NCBI GenBank assembly: GCA_000827265.1
Contig: KN834763.1
Span: forward strand, 310,001-374,000
Reading direction: 5' to 3'
From: Collybiopsis luxurians FD-317 M1
Taxonomy: Eukaryota; Basidiomycota; Agaricomycetes; Agaricales; Omphalotaceae
Length of the DNA stretch: 64,000 nt
Part shown: one piece after another, positions 1 through 11,303 of the stretch
Layout: each line of letters begins with the position of its first letter
Numbering within the stretch: position 1 is the first letter of the stretch
The notes under the pieces: generated by a model
Told to the model about the DNA's origin: nothing
The model's database searches: none
The model's input: only the letters and a program-made list of their open reading frames with translations
Program-made: the position numbers and the translations under genes

Positions 1-960
1 GGAAATCCAAATATTGCCCCGAGCAGAGAGCACGCGGTAATGATGGAGGGCAGCCAGAAGTCCCATCTCCAACTGGCGTGCTGCGACAGGAATCCTCCGC
101 CTGGGTAATGTCAGTTCTTTGCAGTGTTAATGGGTGAGCTAAAGACTAACAAATGGCAGCGATGTGAGCTCCGTTTGTAACGAAGATAGTGTAGACACCA
201 GTCTTCTCCCCACGTTCGTGGAGGAAAAACATGTCACTGACGCACGCGGTCCCAACGGACATCATGCCCCCGAAGCCGATGCCGTTGAGAGCACGGGTTC
301 CGAGGAGCGCCGAATACGTGGACGACTTTGCCGATCCGATGTTGCCCAGGACTGCGAGTAGTTGACACACAAGGGTAACAGGCCGTCTTCCATATACGTT
401 CGTCAACGGTCCAAATATGAACGGCTTCGATGGGTTAGCGTACTGCTGCGCACTAAGAAGTAAGAAGATCAAGGTGGCTTACAGAAACACCCCCCATGAT
501 GATGGATACGGTGGTAGAATATGAGATGACCGTGGTCGTCTTGTGGAAGTCTTTGGCAAGCGTGACAAGGCTCGGGTTGACGACTGCCGCGTTGAAAGGG
601 CCGAGGAAGGCCATGAAGGAAACCTGACGCTTGGTCAGTCACAATACACAAGCCTTGAATGTCTCTCACCTGCAAAAGCACAGCCCATTTCCTCGAGGGA
701 GACCAATTCTGTCTCGGTTGTCAATTTTACAATATTGACGAGAAGAGCAGGAGAACACCTACCAGAGGGTCATCTTGCCATTGGCTTGGTTGAGGGATAA
801 GGGGAAGCCCATGAGGGTCTCGTTTGGCACAGTCTGCATCTTCTTCCAGACTGAGGCTGATGTTTTCCTTCTGCTGAGCGTCGTTCGTGCCGCCTTCAGT
901 ATCACCGGGTAGCTCCTCAGCTTGGTCGAGTGTGGCGGGCGCCGTTTGATGTGCTCTCAT
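1..960 (-). CDS. MFS drug/polyamine-type transporter, 3' part off window
   Basis: Major facilitator superfamily proton antiporter of the DHA1 type, expected in the plasma membrane. Translation starts at ATG 960 with a hydrophilic, acidic N-terminus of about 65 residues. A short exon follows encoding NWSPSRKWAVLLQ, then the first transmembrane segment with the family phrase LGPFNAAVVNPSL. Motif A is seen as NVYGRRPV, followed by segments around residues 130-200 (RALNGIGFGGMMS, HERGEKTGVYT). At least four introns of 50-90 nt are needed. The last visible exon reads through QHASWRWDFWLPSI and leaves the window at base 1, so the C-terminal half is not seen. Its neighbour on the other side of a 320-bp gap is a divergently transcribed FAD monooxygenase, a pairing often seen in catabolic or secondary-metabolite loci. 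The substrate cannot be told. Confidence 0.85.
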
Positions 961-1279
961 GATGAAAGATATGAACAGTGTGGTTCACGCGCTGTTGTAT
1001 GCCTACTCAGTAGTCATAATTTGGTGCTACTTTAATAGGGTCGATAGTGTTCACGATGCATGGGTAGAGTAGCACTCAGTCAGAAGACTTTATCTATAAG
1101 GTTCATGCGAGTTACATTGGTTGTGAGGAAGGCAAGTCATCAATGAAAAGATACTTATTATAAATACACATGCAGCTTGTCCCCGGGCACCATAAGTTCA
1201 CACCATTGTCGACCTCACTGTGCTTTTGGTCTCATTTACTTCGTTCAACTTCACCGGGAATCCACACATATAGCTCGAA

Positions 1280-2918
1280 ATGGTTCGTGATACAAAATAT
1301 GATACCAGAAATCCATTTTGACGTCTTTGGTAGCATATTATAGTAATTGGAAGCGGGCTCGCTGGCTTGACAGCGGCAATCTCTCTCGCAAAGTCCGGAC
1401 ATCGCGTGCAAGTTCTGGAGAGTGCACCGAAGATAACTTACATCGGAGCTGGTAGGAGCTGCGAATCTCATGCTTGCTCTTGACCTTGGATACTGAGTCA
1501 AGAACACTAGGCATTCAAGTGTCGCCGAACTCATCTCGCATCCTACGCCACCTGGGTGTCGACAAGTTCATAGAGCAATACTGCACCGAGCCGGTGGACC
1601 ATCGTATGTTACGATGGCAGGATGGAAAGATGCTAGTTCAGTGCCCTCTCAAGGAGCCAGCTAGAAAGGAATACGGATCGCCATATTGGTATGTGGATTG
1701 ATATTACTTCGTTGTCGTCAAAAATGCTGATCCCAATACCACGAAGGCACATTCATCGCGCAGACCTTCACCGTGGCCTTCTTGAGTGCGCTGAGTCCCT
1801 AGGGGTCGAGAGCTTCTTTGATTGCAGAGTCGTCGATGCAGACCCAGCTTTGCCGTCAGTGACTACGAAAGATGGGAAGCAGTGGACAGCGGACCTCATC
1901 ATTGCATCTGACGGTGAGCCTTCGGCGATGTGCCTGTTGGAGGGTATGGCTACTGATTACTTTCTCTGAAACCGTGCGCCAGGGCTGCACTCGACATGTA
2001 GACACATAGTTTTGGGTCGTAGTAGTCCCCCAATACCCACGGGCCAAATGGCCTACAGGGTGACGCTTCCGGCGAGCCGATTGAAAGGCATCGAGGGTCT
2101 CAACGACTTGATCACGATACCCGGGAATGTTCACTGGATTGGACCCAAGGGTACCATTCTGTCTTATCTTCTCGAGGGTATCAATGATACGTTAGTCAAC
2201 CTCGTCTTCACGTATGCCCTCTTACTTGTGGTCAAAGCGGCATGATTGTTAATTCTGTCGGCAGCTGCGACGTGGAACTTGGCACTATGGAAGACGGTGT
2301 CAACCAGAAGAACGGAACACCTGATGAGGTGCTCAAGGCTTTTCAAGGCTGGGATCCACGGTAAGGCATTCTGCCCCCGCGTGTGATGGGCCGCGTAGCA
2401 ACGTTGACATCCACAGGATTGGAACCATTGTCCAACATGTGGACTCGGTCTTGGAGTGGAGACTCTACATACACGATTCTGTCGACCACTGGGCTCACCC
2501 TTCCGGGCGTTTCTGCCTCATAGGTGACAGTGCTCATGCAATGACGCCGTATCTCGCACAAGGTGCGGCAATGGGTATCGAGGACGCAGCGATACTGGGT
2601 GGACTTCTCGAAGCTTTCCCTGATGCCAAAGATTTGGAGGAGTCCCTTGCTGTCTATGAAAAGCTCCGCGTGGGCCGAACATCCATGGTAGCAGCAGCGT
2701 CCATCGACTCACGCTGGTTCACGCAGATGGAGGACGGGCCAGAACAAGAAAGGCGCGATGAGTATCTTCTATCGCACCCAGGCATTTGGCCAAATCACAT
2801 CAATATCCGGTCTCGCAAAGAATTTCTCGATGAACTCTTTGGTTATGATGCATATGCTGCTTTGGAGGACGAGCTCAAAGCCACAGGCTTAAACGACAGA
2901 GCCAGAAAAAGGATGTAG
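1280..2918 (+). CDS. FAD-dependent aromatic monooxygenase (salicylate hydroxylase-like)
   Basis: Class A flavoprotein monooxygenase, predicted to hydroxylate an aromatic substrate with NAD(P)H and O2. Exons: 1280-1286, 1344-1451, 1511-1688, 1747-1913, 1983-2190, 2265-2360, 2417-2918. This gives 421 codons plus stop, and every junction keeps frame. The first exon is only 7 nt long. The Rossmann FAD motif GSGLAGL follows directly (about residue 5), so almost no leader precedes the flavin fold. GAGIQVSPNSSRIL lies near residue 40, SDGLHSTCR in the middle, and the second FAD signature GDSAHAMTPYLAQGAAMGIE about residue 290. The 421-residue length suits the family (about 400-450). No signal peptide is seen, so it is probably cytosolic. 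It is divergent from the MFS gene at 1-960. The substrate is unknown; salicylate, kynurenine-like or other phenolic acids are all possible. A run of ten G follows the stop codon. Confidence 0.9.
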
Positions 2919-3757
2919 AAGGCCTGCCGCGGGGGGGGGTGGCAGTCCGACCCGCCGTGAGGTTGTTACATAGTCAGGGATTTGCTATGCTATTATCAGC
3001 CAGGGGAGGTCTTTGAACTCGAGTGGTGTTATTGTAGGTTTAGCGAGTAGCACTATGTACTGTGCATGATCTATGTATGATGAGAAATTTAGCAGGCATT
3101 GGGAGAAGGCTGCGGCCTTCAGGTCCCAGCCGCGAAGAGATCTGATAGACACAGTCAGCTACGATACCCAATTGGTAGGAGTGCACGATGGCCGTGGATA
3201 CCCAATTGGAAGGAGGGCACTTCGGGGGAGTTGGAACTTGCCTGGTTTGTGAGATTTGAGGACTGTGAATGCAGGGAGTTTGGAGATCATCAAGCTGTCG
3301 ACTCATTGCGAGTTCATTTGCGAGGTGGAAGGGTAGGGGGCATGATGCATTTCGCTGAGGGGAGAGTATGTGAGAGAAGTGGATGTCTGGGTAAACTGCC
3401 GGAGCTCCCAACGTAGCTGGGCTGTAGCCATTTGCATCTCTGTTGTGTGGGTAGCATTAGCAAAATGTTGGGTGCGTAGCGGTGCAGGTGTAACATTAAT
3501 GTAGAATGGTGTGGGTGATTAGCACATGGTAGTGTTAGCACATTTGGGAGGATAGTTGGTGGTAGCGGCACACATTAGCGTTAGCAGGTTCGAGGGGCAG
3601 TTGGTAGTAGCAGACAAGGTTGTTGTTAGATGCGAGCAAATGGGGATGTGTTGATACAGCATGGCATAGGAGAAAGGAGGGAAGGGGTGTGTGAGTTAGT
3701 CAATGCTCGAGAATGTCAAGGAAACCAGGATGTACCTTTGAGGGCCTTAGCATTATT
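2919..3757. other. Intergenic, no gene seen; G/T-rich stretch 3420-3660
   Basis: No reading frame here resembles a protein. From about 3420 to 3660 the plus strand is strongly G/T-skewed, with repeated phrases such as GTAGCGGT, GTTAGCA and GGTAGT. This looks like an old degenerate repeat. Only the small direct repeat at 3163-3220 can be named. Confidence 0.4.
3163..3220. repeat. Short direct repeat, two 24-25-bp copies
   Basis: The core GATACCCAATTGG begins at 3163 and again at 3197. Each copy continues with a near-identical AGGAG(T/G)GCAC, so the copies are 34 bp apart. They lie in the non-coding gap after the monooxygenase. I see no gene here. Confidence 0.6.
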
Positions 3758-4650
3758 CTATCTCCGAATTTCAACCCGACTCTCTTCCAGAGTCCTCTCC
3801 GAGAATACGGCAAGGTCAAATGGCTTCCTGTGTTCAAATGCACCATACCATGCCCTTCGCATCTCTGCGTGGTAGTGAGCCATGACGCGGCCGCCATATA
3901 ACTCCTGCATTTCGGGATGCATATCCATGCCAGTGTAGAAACCGGCGAACATAGCGACAAAATCGTCAGTGAATTCGCCTAGAGAAAGCGCGCTTAGAAA
4001 AGTGCTCTTAGCCCGCATCGCCTGTTCCCAGGTCAGGCATGAATCGGGGACTGCATTTGGAGATGCTCGCACTGTATGGGAGCCGACTAGAGTCAACTTG
4101 GATTTCGTGTTGTCGTCGTCCATTGCGACTTGGAAGCGGTTCGTGTCAATGGCGTCTTTACTACGTTCCTTAGCTTCGGCTGTGGCTTCTGGGAGAAAGT
4201 ACCACAAGGGTACATATTTCCGGGCAGTCATCATCTTCTCGGCATACGGATGGATTTGTTGTGGGATGGAGTTGACACCGACGCCTCGCGTGAAACTGCA
4301 CAGGGGGGTACGCTCCTTGTTGGCCTTCTTCACTAGCTCTGCTTCCCTTTCACGCCTCTCTGCCTCTCTCCGATTCATCACTTCGGCAGCATCTTGTCTC
4401 CTTCGCTCCTCTAGCTCTCTTTCCTCATTGAGTTGATCTTGGTATAATGCGCGTAGAGCAGCATTTTCTGTCTCCTACTGTTCATCTAGATGTTAGATAG
4501 CGTGCTCGTAGGTGAGAATATCCGGTAGATCATTGTCGGCGGTTAATGCTCGGCGCGTTGCTGCGTAGATGTTGCTTGAGTGGTTAGGGCGAGGTATACT
4601 GGAAGGGTTGAAGCTTAGGTGTTCGGCCCATGAGGTGTGGTACAATAAGG
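3758..4650 (-). pseudogene. Agaricomycete repeat-family ORF, interrupted by two stops
   Basis: One frame on the minus strand runs from about 4650 to 3758 with a coherent protein-like sequence. An N-terminal part has RPNHSSNIYAATRRAL and DLPDILTYEHA. A strongly charged coiled-coil-like stretch rich in E/R follows (about 4490-4330). A globular part has HPYAEKMMTARKYVPLWYF, LTWEQAMRAKSTFLSAL and MAHYHAEMRRAWYGAFE. I recognise this as a multi-copy family of unknown function in mushroom genomes, often near transposons; that is recollection, not a search. TAA (4493-4495) and TAG (4475-4477) stand six codons apart, where the surrounding sequence suggests glutamine codons (CAA, CAG). Both can be explained by C to T changes. 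A short intron removing both cannot be fully excluded, but no good donor is visible. Confidence 0.6.
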
Positions 4651-5535
4651 ACTATGATAGAGTGGAGTGACTAGAAAGAAAGCTAAGGTACTATGCTCCG
4701 AGTCGAGACTTCGACGGACTTGCACTGATGCAGTGCTGAGGAGAGATGCAGACACTGGATCACGTGTCTGTTCGAAAACTATAGTTTGCCAGCAAACTGC
4801 CATTGTTGCAGAATACGTTGGGTTGATATTGTCGATATACGTTAACGTTAAGGACCGGAAGCCCAAGTAACGACGTCCGCAGGCGACGGAGCAATGCTCG
4901 AAGCGGGCTCTAACAGGAAAAAAAATGGTAGTTCTCAGTATTTCATTACGAGTTGTTAGTAGATTTGTTTAAAGAGTGTATTAGACAAGCTGGCTATCAT
5001 CTACAGCACCAGTGTACGTTTACCTCCTTTGTTGTACACTACACTACAATGATCATTCCAGTTGATGTAAATGAGCGGGTCCACGATTCTTCTTTGGTGG
5101 TTAGCCGCCTAGGCGTCGCACCCTCCTGACGATCTTAAGCCACAGCTGCATTCGGCTCCTCGTATGCCGCATAATATTTTCTTATTCATCAACGAAAAGC
5201 TTAGGCCCTCGTAGGCGGAAGGCAAGTGCCTAGCTATGCAAGGGATGGCCCAGATGCTGATGTGACGGAAGGGTTGAACATCTCCTCCCAAGCCGGCAAG
5301 ATGAGCAACAACTTGCCGTTTAGAACACCCAGTCGCGCCGGCCACGAATATGACCGGGATCGCGCCGCGAAGTTAAACCTTGGGCCTGGCTGGCCGGTCT
5401 ACAGAGGACCACTGACAACCCTTGGTTCCACAAATACAATTAGTGTTCAAATCGATCCTCCGGACAAGTTATGCTAGCTAGTAAGGTGTTCAAATACGTA
5501 GTGTAATTCTGATCGGAATAATGAGGAGAAACGCA
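4651..5535. other. Intergenic, no recognisable gene
   Basis: Only short, unrelated frames occur. A frame on the plus strand at 5226-5477 is open for 83 codons but shows no motif and ends without support. The stretch 5100-5535 lies just beyond the decayed CAF-1 fragment and may be unrecognisable remnants of it. Confidence 0.35.
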
Positions 5536-6049
5536 CTCGGAGCCAGAGGAACGGCACATGTGCTTGGCCAGTCCTCCAGCTCTGCTTGTCGTCGAAGCCA
5601 TCGCTGCCGAAGGCAGGGTTGGTGTTCTCGGAGGGGACCCATATGATCACCATCGTCGCCGGCCGAAGCAAGGGTTTCACCAGATGCTCGGTGCTCAGGC
5701 CTGGTGCTCAGGCCTCAAGGGAGATGGAGCTGCCATACTCTTGGGGGACCACCGAACGACGTTGACAGCTTGGTTGTGTTTAGAAAGGGTTGCGAGGTAC
5801 TCGAATTTTCGTTCCTCGCCGTTGGTCTCCACTTGCCAGAGCTAGAGGCTGTCAGTAAAGGGTATAAATGCGGGTAACGGTGTCTGGCGTGATCGAGACG
5901 TGACCGTGACGGCGACGTACTCGAACGTTTGTATCTCCACCAGCAATTGCTAGACGGCCTTTGCCTGCGGCCTCGAAATGGGCCGAGTAGATGGGCTGGT
6001 TTTGGTCATGCCAGTTGATGATCAGGGGGGCTGCCTTCATCGATTTCAT
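5536..6049 (-). pseudogene. CAC2: Truncated CAF-1 p60 (chromatin assembly factor 1 subunit B) pseudogene
   Basis: The WD40 subunit of chromatin assembly factor 1 deposits H3-H4 on replicated DNA. The first exon (from ATG 6049, or 6040) encodes INWHDQNQPIYSAHFE and RLAIAGGDTNVR, the CAF-1 p60 N-terminus. A normal intron (about 5921-5844) joins it to LWQVETNGEERKFEYLATLS and AVNVVRWSPK. A second intron (about 5733-5677) leads to TSGETLASAGDDG. After that the frame breaks twice: VIIWVPSENTNP is one frame off, and HMCRSSGSE is off again. Similarity stops at about 5536, after only two or so WD repeats. The rest of the roughly 500-700-residue protein is missing. The second intron carries a perfect 13-bp tandem duplication (5690-5715). 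A functional copy should exist elsewhere, since the complex is conserved. Sequencing error could explain single frameshifts but not the truncation. Confidence 0.75.
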
Positions 6050-6483
6050 GACTTATGGATTTGCTAGCACTCATTATTGTTTTCGTGGAGGGCTACTATC
6101 ATTTAGCTGGGTAAATCATCCGTGATATCTGCGGATAGGTATACCCAGACAGAGAGGACTAACTAGAGGTCGTTGATGATGGCCAGTGCTATTTGTCTGA
6201 CTGTAATTGCGATGCCAATGATTCCCGAGCACGAACACCGTGAAAAAAAGCTCAAGATCACACAGAATATAAAATCCTACTGAGAAACATGATCTTCCAT
6301 AGATGAAAGAGGTTATCTGTTAGCTAAAGACATGCCTACCCACCACTCTGTAAACCGGTCAGTGCTTTGTAAAAATATTAGTCGAACTTGGGCAAGAACG
6401 TCAGCTAGGTAAAAAGGCAATCCGCATGAGATGAGTAACAACTGCTGCTGAACAGATGAATGTTATACAATGTAATGAGGCAT
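6050..6483. other. Intergenic between CAF-1 remnant and BBP
   Basis: A/T-rich and without a supported gene. It would hold the 3' flank of the BBP gene, which ends at 6484. Confidence 0.4.
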
Positions 6484-8315
6484 TTAACTAGCTTGTTGTT
6501 GAGCATATTGGCCCTGATAATAGGAGGCATAGCTGTAGTCCGCTTGTTGAGGATAACCACCTTGGCCCGGATAGCCAGCCCATTGACCGCCGGAATATCC
6601 ACCCGTAGGAGCACCGTATCCACCATAACCCTGAGGAGTACGCTGCTGCTGGACATTGGTCTGCCAGTTCTCGGGACGACGCCACGGAGGTACGTTAGTA
6701 CCTCCGCCGGTGATATCATGCCCCGCACTAGCCGCCCACGAAGGTTTCGACATATCCGGAGCTGCAGCACCAGGCTCTCCCAGTTCTGCCATCAAGCTAG
6801 CGTATTCAGAATCGAAACCACGGCCACCCGCGGAAGGAGCCGAAGGCGGAGGAGGAGGAGCATTCGGGTCTCTGTTCACTGTGCAGTCCCGGGCCATATG
6901 TCCGGCACTACCACAAACACGACAGATAATGTTAGCAGTAAAGTTGCGCTGCTCGGGACAGTCGTATTTGCGGTGGCCGACACCACCGCAATTTTGACAT
7001 ATTTGGTTCTCATCGTCGCGAAGGGTACCTATTGGCCCTAGTGAGTGAATGACAGTAAACGCAAAAAGATGGTTCCTACCATTCAGTGCGGCGAGCTGAC
7101 GCAACTGATTCCTCTTGTGCTCGTTCTGGCCTTCAGGCGTAGAAGCAGCCTGTGAGGGAAAAAAAATAAATAAGATCAGAAAGTCGAAAGAAAGAATACA
7201 TCCCACGTACAGTTTCGATGACCTTGTTGATCATCCTGACGCAAGCCGCTACTTTTTCCTCAGAGTCGGCAATAACAAGGCAATGAAGATCCTCCTCAGC
7301 ATCCTCAGCGTACTGATCTGGTCGAGCTTTCCCTTCCTTCACACTACCCTTTCCCCTGATGCTAATTTTGGCTCCGCTTTCTCCCTCCATCTTCTTCAAG
7401 CTGTTTCCACGAGGACCAACAAGAAGACCGAAAAAGTTGATCTCAGGGAATTCCTTGACTGGGATGTACACTTTTTCGGAGGGCCGCTGGGAGCGCTTTT
7501 GTTGAGCATATTCAACAGGAGGACGGAAATTTGGGTCATTTTTCATTGCGCGCTCGACTAATCTGATTCGTTCGTCCTCGAGTTTTTTCTTGTAACGGAC
7601 TTCACGAGTATTAGTTCGGCGACCATGGGCATCGTAAGTGGGCGGGGGAGAAGGTGATCTACGATATTATCATCGGCACAATGCTAATCGATACTAGGGT
7701 TAAGGGTACACACCGTTCACGTTCAGGCGGAACATAGTTATTTAGCCTGAGTTTTCGATTGATTTCTTCGAGTCGAAGATGAATGGCGTAATTGTCGAGT
7801 TGAGCCTGGGAGACACCGACGGCAGAGATAGCAGTGGGTAAGCCGGGTATTTCTGTTTTGGCCTCACCCCAACGACTTCGTCGTTTACGAGGAGCATTAG
7901 GATCGACTGAACAAGGATGAGGAATAGTAAAAAGAAGTTAGGTTTCGCAATTAAGGTCAGTAGGGTTAGAGTTAAATCCAGGACTCTTGACATGTCCATG
8001 GCGAGAACGAAGATATGGTTAGTGTTGCCACAGCGTGCTTACCTTTAGGATCACCATTCTGAGGAGATTCTTCTCTGCCACGTTTCCCTATACTTTCAGG
8101 CTCTTGAGGTTTCGGATATGCTGAAGGCGAAGGCTGAGCAAGTTGGGGAGGTGCTGATTCTTCGGTGGGAGCTGGACCAAACCTGCGACGGTTCCCCAAA
8201 GGAACTAAGGAAAAAAAAAAAAAAGTAAATCAGAACTCTGACCATGGAAACTTGAAAAACATTGAAACCGACCATCGTTAGTACCAGTAATCTGACGAGT
8301 TGCAGGTCTCCACAT
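6484..8315 (-). CDS. BBP: Branchpoint-binding protein (SF1/BBP/Msl5)
   Basis: Nuclear splicing factor that binds the intron branchpoint (consensus UACUAAC) in the early spliceosome with U2AF. Exons on the minus strand: 8315-8273, 8204-8043, 7906-7714, 7658-7211, 7149-7080, 7037-6484, giving 489 codons plus stop. The N-terminus [14 protein letters not shown] is split by the first intron. The U2AF-ligand motif is RKRRSRWGE (about residue 75). A KH-QUA2 domain contains [17 protein letters not shown] and ISIRGKGS. Two CCHC zinc knuckles follow: [14 protein letters not shown] and [19 protein letters not shown]-rich tail ends in YAQQQAS. Length and order match the fungal family. The first intron has an unusual GTCGGT donor and a long poly-T tract before its acceptor. 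Confidence 0.95.
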
Positions 8316-8565
8316 CGTAAATTCAAGAAACGAAAAAAGAGTAAGCAAAGGAACACAGACAGCGAAACGGCTCCGAATCCACCAGCTAAATATGACTAAG
8401 CTTCAAAGTCACACGCGGTCAAAGCTATCCTCACGCACTCGGCGGCATTAGCCACCTCAGTACCGCACCGTTCCTAAGTATTGTCACTGAGATGCACGGT
8501 CCGCCGGAGAATCTCCGCATATTTAAGGTGCACGATCTTCACACAGATACCTTTCAGAAACAGCC

Positions 8566-10321
8566 ATGCCCTTCCATCTTCAAGAAGACGTCAAGGTAGA
8601 GTTCGATCCTAAAGGAATGCCATTCCGTAGGCTAGGTCCCTCCGGTCTTAGAGTTCCAGTGCTATCACTGGGAGGCTGTAAGCGCGACTCCTGGCCTTAA
8701 GACACATTCTAGGAATAATGCTCCGCTAGGGTTGACTTTGGGAGGATCCGTGAAGGGTGACTCTGTCAGAAATATCATGAAGACTGCGTTCGAGAATGGA
8801 ATAAATATGGTTCGTTTTTCTGCTCTTTCTGTGCTCTTCAAGCGACGGAAGCAAAGACCTAATCTAGTTTGACACGGCTGAGACCTATGCGGACGGTAAA
8901 TCTGAAGAAGAAATGTGAGCTATGTTTATCTCCAGCATAATTCTACGAGCATTGAAAAGCGAGCTTTTACAACTAGGGGACGAGCAATCAAGGAATTAGG
9001 ATGGCGTCGCAGTGATATAATTGTCACGACTAAGATATTCTGGGGAGTTGGCCGTAAAGATCCAAATAATGGAGGATTGTCCAGGAAGCAGTGCGTTGAT
9101 TTTGACTTACAGTTCACTATCCTGAAAGACGATTATCCTACAACTAGCATCATAGAAGGGACTCGGGAAAGTCTTGCTCGTCTTCAACTTGACTACGTTG
9201 ATATCATCTTCGCGCACCGCCCTGATCCAAACGGTGTGTGCCCCGCTACTGTTTTTGACTTGTTGCCCTCAGTTTACCACCCTACATCAGTTCCGATGGA
9301 GGAGGGTTCGCCTTTACGATTGACTTATTGGTAGCTAATCTCAATGAGTTTTTTGGTGCGACAGTGGTAAGAGCTTTCAATTTCGTAATCGAACAAGGAT
9401 GGGTTAGTCCATTTCTGAATATACATATCCCGAAGAGTTCTGAGATCTTTGCGCAGGCAATGTACTGGGGGACCTCGGAGTGGAACGCTATTGAAATCGA
9501 AGAGGCTCATCGTTCGCATACTTCTCCAACCATCCTTTCCTTCTCAGAGCTGACACTGCTTCAATCAGACATCGCTGATAAACTTGGGCTCATCGCGCCA
9601 GTCGCGGAACAGTGCCAGTACAAGTGGGTGTATTCCTCCTGCTAGAAGGGTTGATTCTACCAAGATTCTTCTGCTGTTAGCATGTTCACCAGGGAAAGAG
9701 CGGAAAAAGAATACGCGTAAGTCGTTGGATATGCCGGGAGCTCTCGAGTGAATGACTCGCATCCACATAGGCCGCTGTACAGGAAGTATAACTACGGAAC
9801 TACTACATATTCTTCACTTCACTTTGGTCTGCTGACCGGGAAGGTTAGGGACAACTTCATCCTCCTTTACGCTTCCTAAGTTTGATACCCACAGTACAAC
9901 GATGGAATACCTCCTGACTCTCGATTTGCCACCGAGGGCGACGCTTTCTGGAAGAATATGGCTCGTCAGCTGCAGGAGGAAAAAGGAAAAGAAATGATTC
10001 GGAAAGTAAAGGAGCTGACGATAATTGCAGAGCAGGGTTTGTTGCAGCTTGAAATTCGGACTGTGGGCTTGACCTTCACCTCTTGTGCTAGAACTCAACA
10101 CAACCGTTTCTGCTCTTGCCCTAGCATGGGTTGCAAGGCACCCGGACACCTCGACAGTGATCCTGGGCGCAAGCAAGCCTGAACAAATTGTGGAGAACCT
10201 CAAAGCAATTGAAATTGTACCGAAACTGACGGATGAGTTATTGGAGAGAATCGATGTCATTCTAGACAATAAACCAGCCCCACCGGTGCGCAGATTAGCT
10301 GAAGATTTCCGCCCTTACTGA
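8566..10321 (+). CDS. Aldo/keto reductase, voltage-gated K+ channel beta-subunit type
   Basis: NADPH-dependent oxidoreductase of the AKR superfamily with a TIM barrel, closest in style to the Kv-beta/YghZ group. Thirteen exons: 8566-8677, 8730-8809, 8868-8914, 8977-9090, 9148-9233, 9291-9305, 9365-9402, 9457-9511, 9569-9623, 9681-9716, 9771-9843, 9895-10036, 10092-10321. Together they give exactly 360 codons plus stop. Family signatures are [29 protein letters not shown] (catalytic Asp and Tyr), [12 protein letters not shown] (catalytic Lys), [10 protein letters not shown] (catalytic His), YWGTSEW and [11 protein letters not shown]. Exons are very short; one is 15 nt. The usual phrase SPLAFGLLTG is replaced by [10 protein letters not shown]. 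No targeting signal, so it is probably cytosolic. In fungi such proteins act on carbonyls in stress metabolism; the real substrate is unknown. Confidence 0.93.
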
Positions 10322-10486
10322 CTCCCGTATTGTCAGCCGACATACGGGAGACCTCCGCTAGACCAATTTGGGCGGCACGGACAGAAGGCCAGACAGTTTG
10401 GAATGTGATTTTGTTCTTCCCGCCAACCAGATTACAAGTCTGGGTGTATGAATAGTCAGACTAAGAACAAAATAAAACTCCTGTGT

Positions 10487-11181
10487 TCATGAATATGTTT
10501 TACTCGACCCGAACCACTTGCCCCAGAGATGTTCCGCTCTCATTTTGACTGCTTCCCAACTGTCCAAAGCTGGCCTCACATCAAGGTAGAACGAGACCTT
10601 ATTGGTAGCGGGATCCGTGCGACCAGTGTAAAAATCTATGACATATCTCATCTGCTTGCCACAGCGATCGACTACCCAATCATGTCTGTCGAATGGTGCA
10701 GCATACCTGCATTTCACAAACTGAGAATGATCATAATGACTTTATGAAGCTCTACATACCCGAGGAGCATTTTCCATCTTGCCCGCGGACTTTTGTCATT
10801 TGGTTTGCCTTTGAAATTGACAAGTTTTACTCCGCCACACGCCTCCCCACCTCTGCCAGCTTCCCATTTCATGACCTCGAACCAAGCACGTTCATTGACG
10901 GCGTTGTGTATTGGCACAATAGTCTTCATATCCGAGGTATGAGGATTATGATTTTTACGCGCCATTGCGGCGAAAAACTGGGCTTCAGAAGGATATACCC
11001 AATTTCCATCGGTGGCTTTTGGTATTGAAGAAGTTTCGCGTTCCGTAGATAGTTGTTGTGGTAGATTACTGGTATTAGATGGAGAGAAAAGTCTTGTCCA
11101 AGTACTGGTTGAACTGGATGAATGATCTACTGGACAAGAATCTTGAGAAGAGCTGTGGTCAACTGGACATTTGGAAGCCAT
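10487..11181 (-). CDS. CYC3: Cytochrome c heme lyase (holocytochrome c synthase)
   Basis: Mitochondrial intermembrane-space enzyme that attaches heme covalently to apocytochrome c. Two exons, 11181-10760 and 10706-10487, give 213 codons plus stop. The N-terminus carries two CPVDHSS copies (residues about 5-11 and 16-22), the Cys-Pro heme-binding motifs of the family. The core has GNWVYPSEAQFFAAM, VPIHNAVNERAWFEVMKWE and, across the intron, LLGYAAPFDRHDWVVDRCG. The C-terminal part has YVIDFYTG and FYLDVRPALDSWEA. Length is close to the fungal norm (about 210-300). It runs divergently from the nitronate monooxygenase; only 122 bp separate the two start codons. Confidence 0.94.
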
Positions 11182-11303
11182 GACGGAACAGTTCCAAGGT
11201 TAGAATTCGCACGTTACCGGTAAATTTAATTGCCGATGGTCCCCAAGCTAGTACCGACGGTATTTAATCTCTTAAAGTTCTACCCTCTTGGTTCCTTACC
11301 ATC

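Noticed and set aside
5226..5477. 83-codon plus-strand frame as a gene
   Set aside because: No motif, no plausible partner exons, lies in decayed CAF-1 flank.
5677..5733. Third frameshift in the CAF-1 remnant
   Set aside because: The region is a proper intron (GTATGG to ACCGAG) joining WSPK to TSGETLAS in frame.
6460..7041. Long plus-strand frames opposite BBP
   Set aside because: Antisense shadows of the zinc knuckle and P/G/Y-rich tail.
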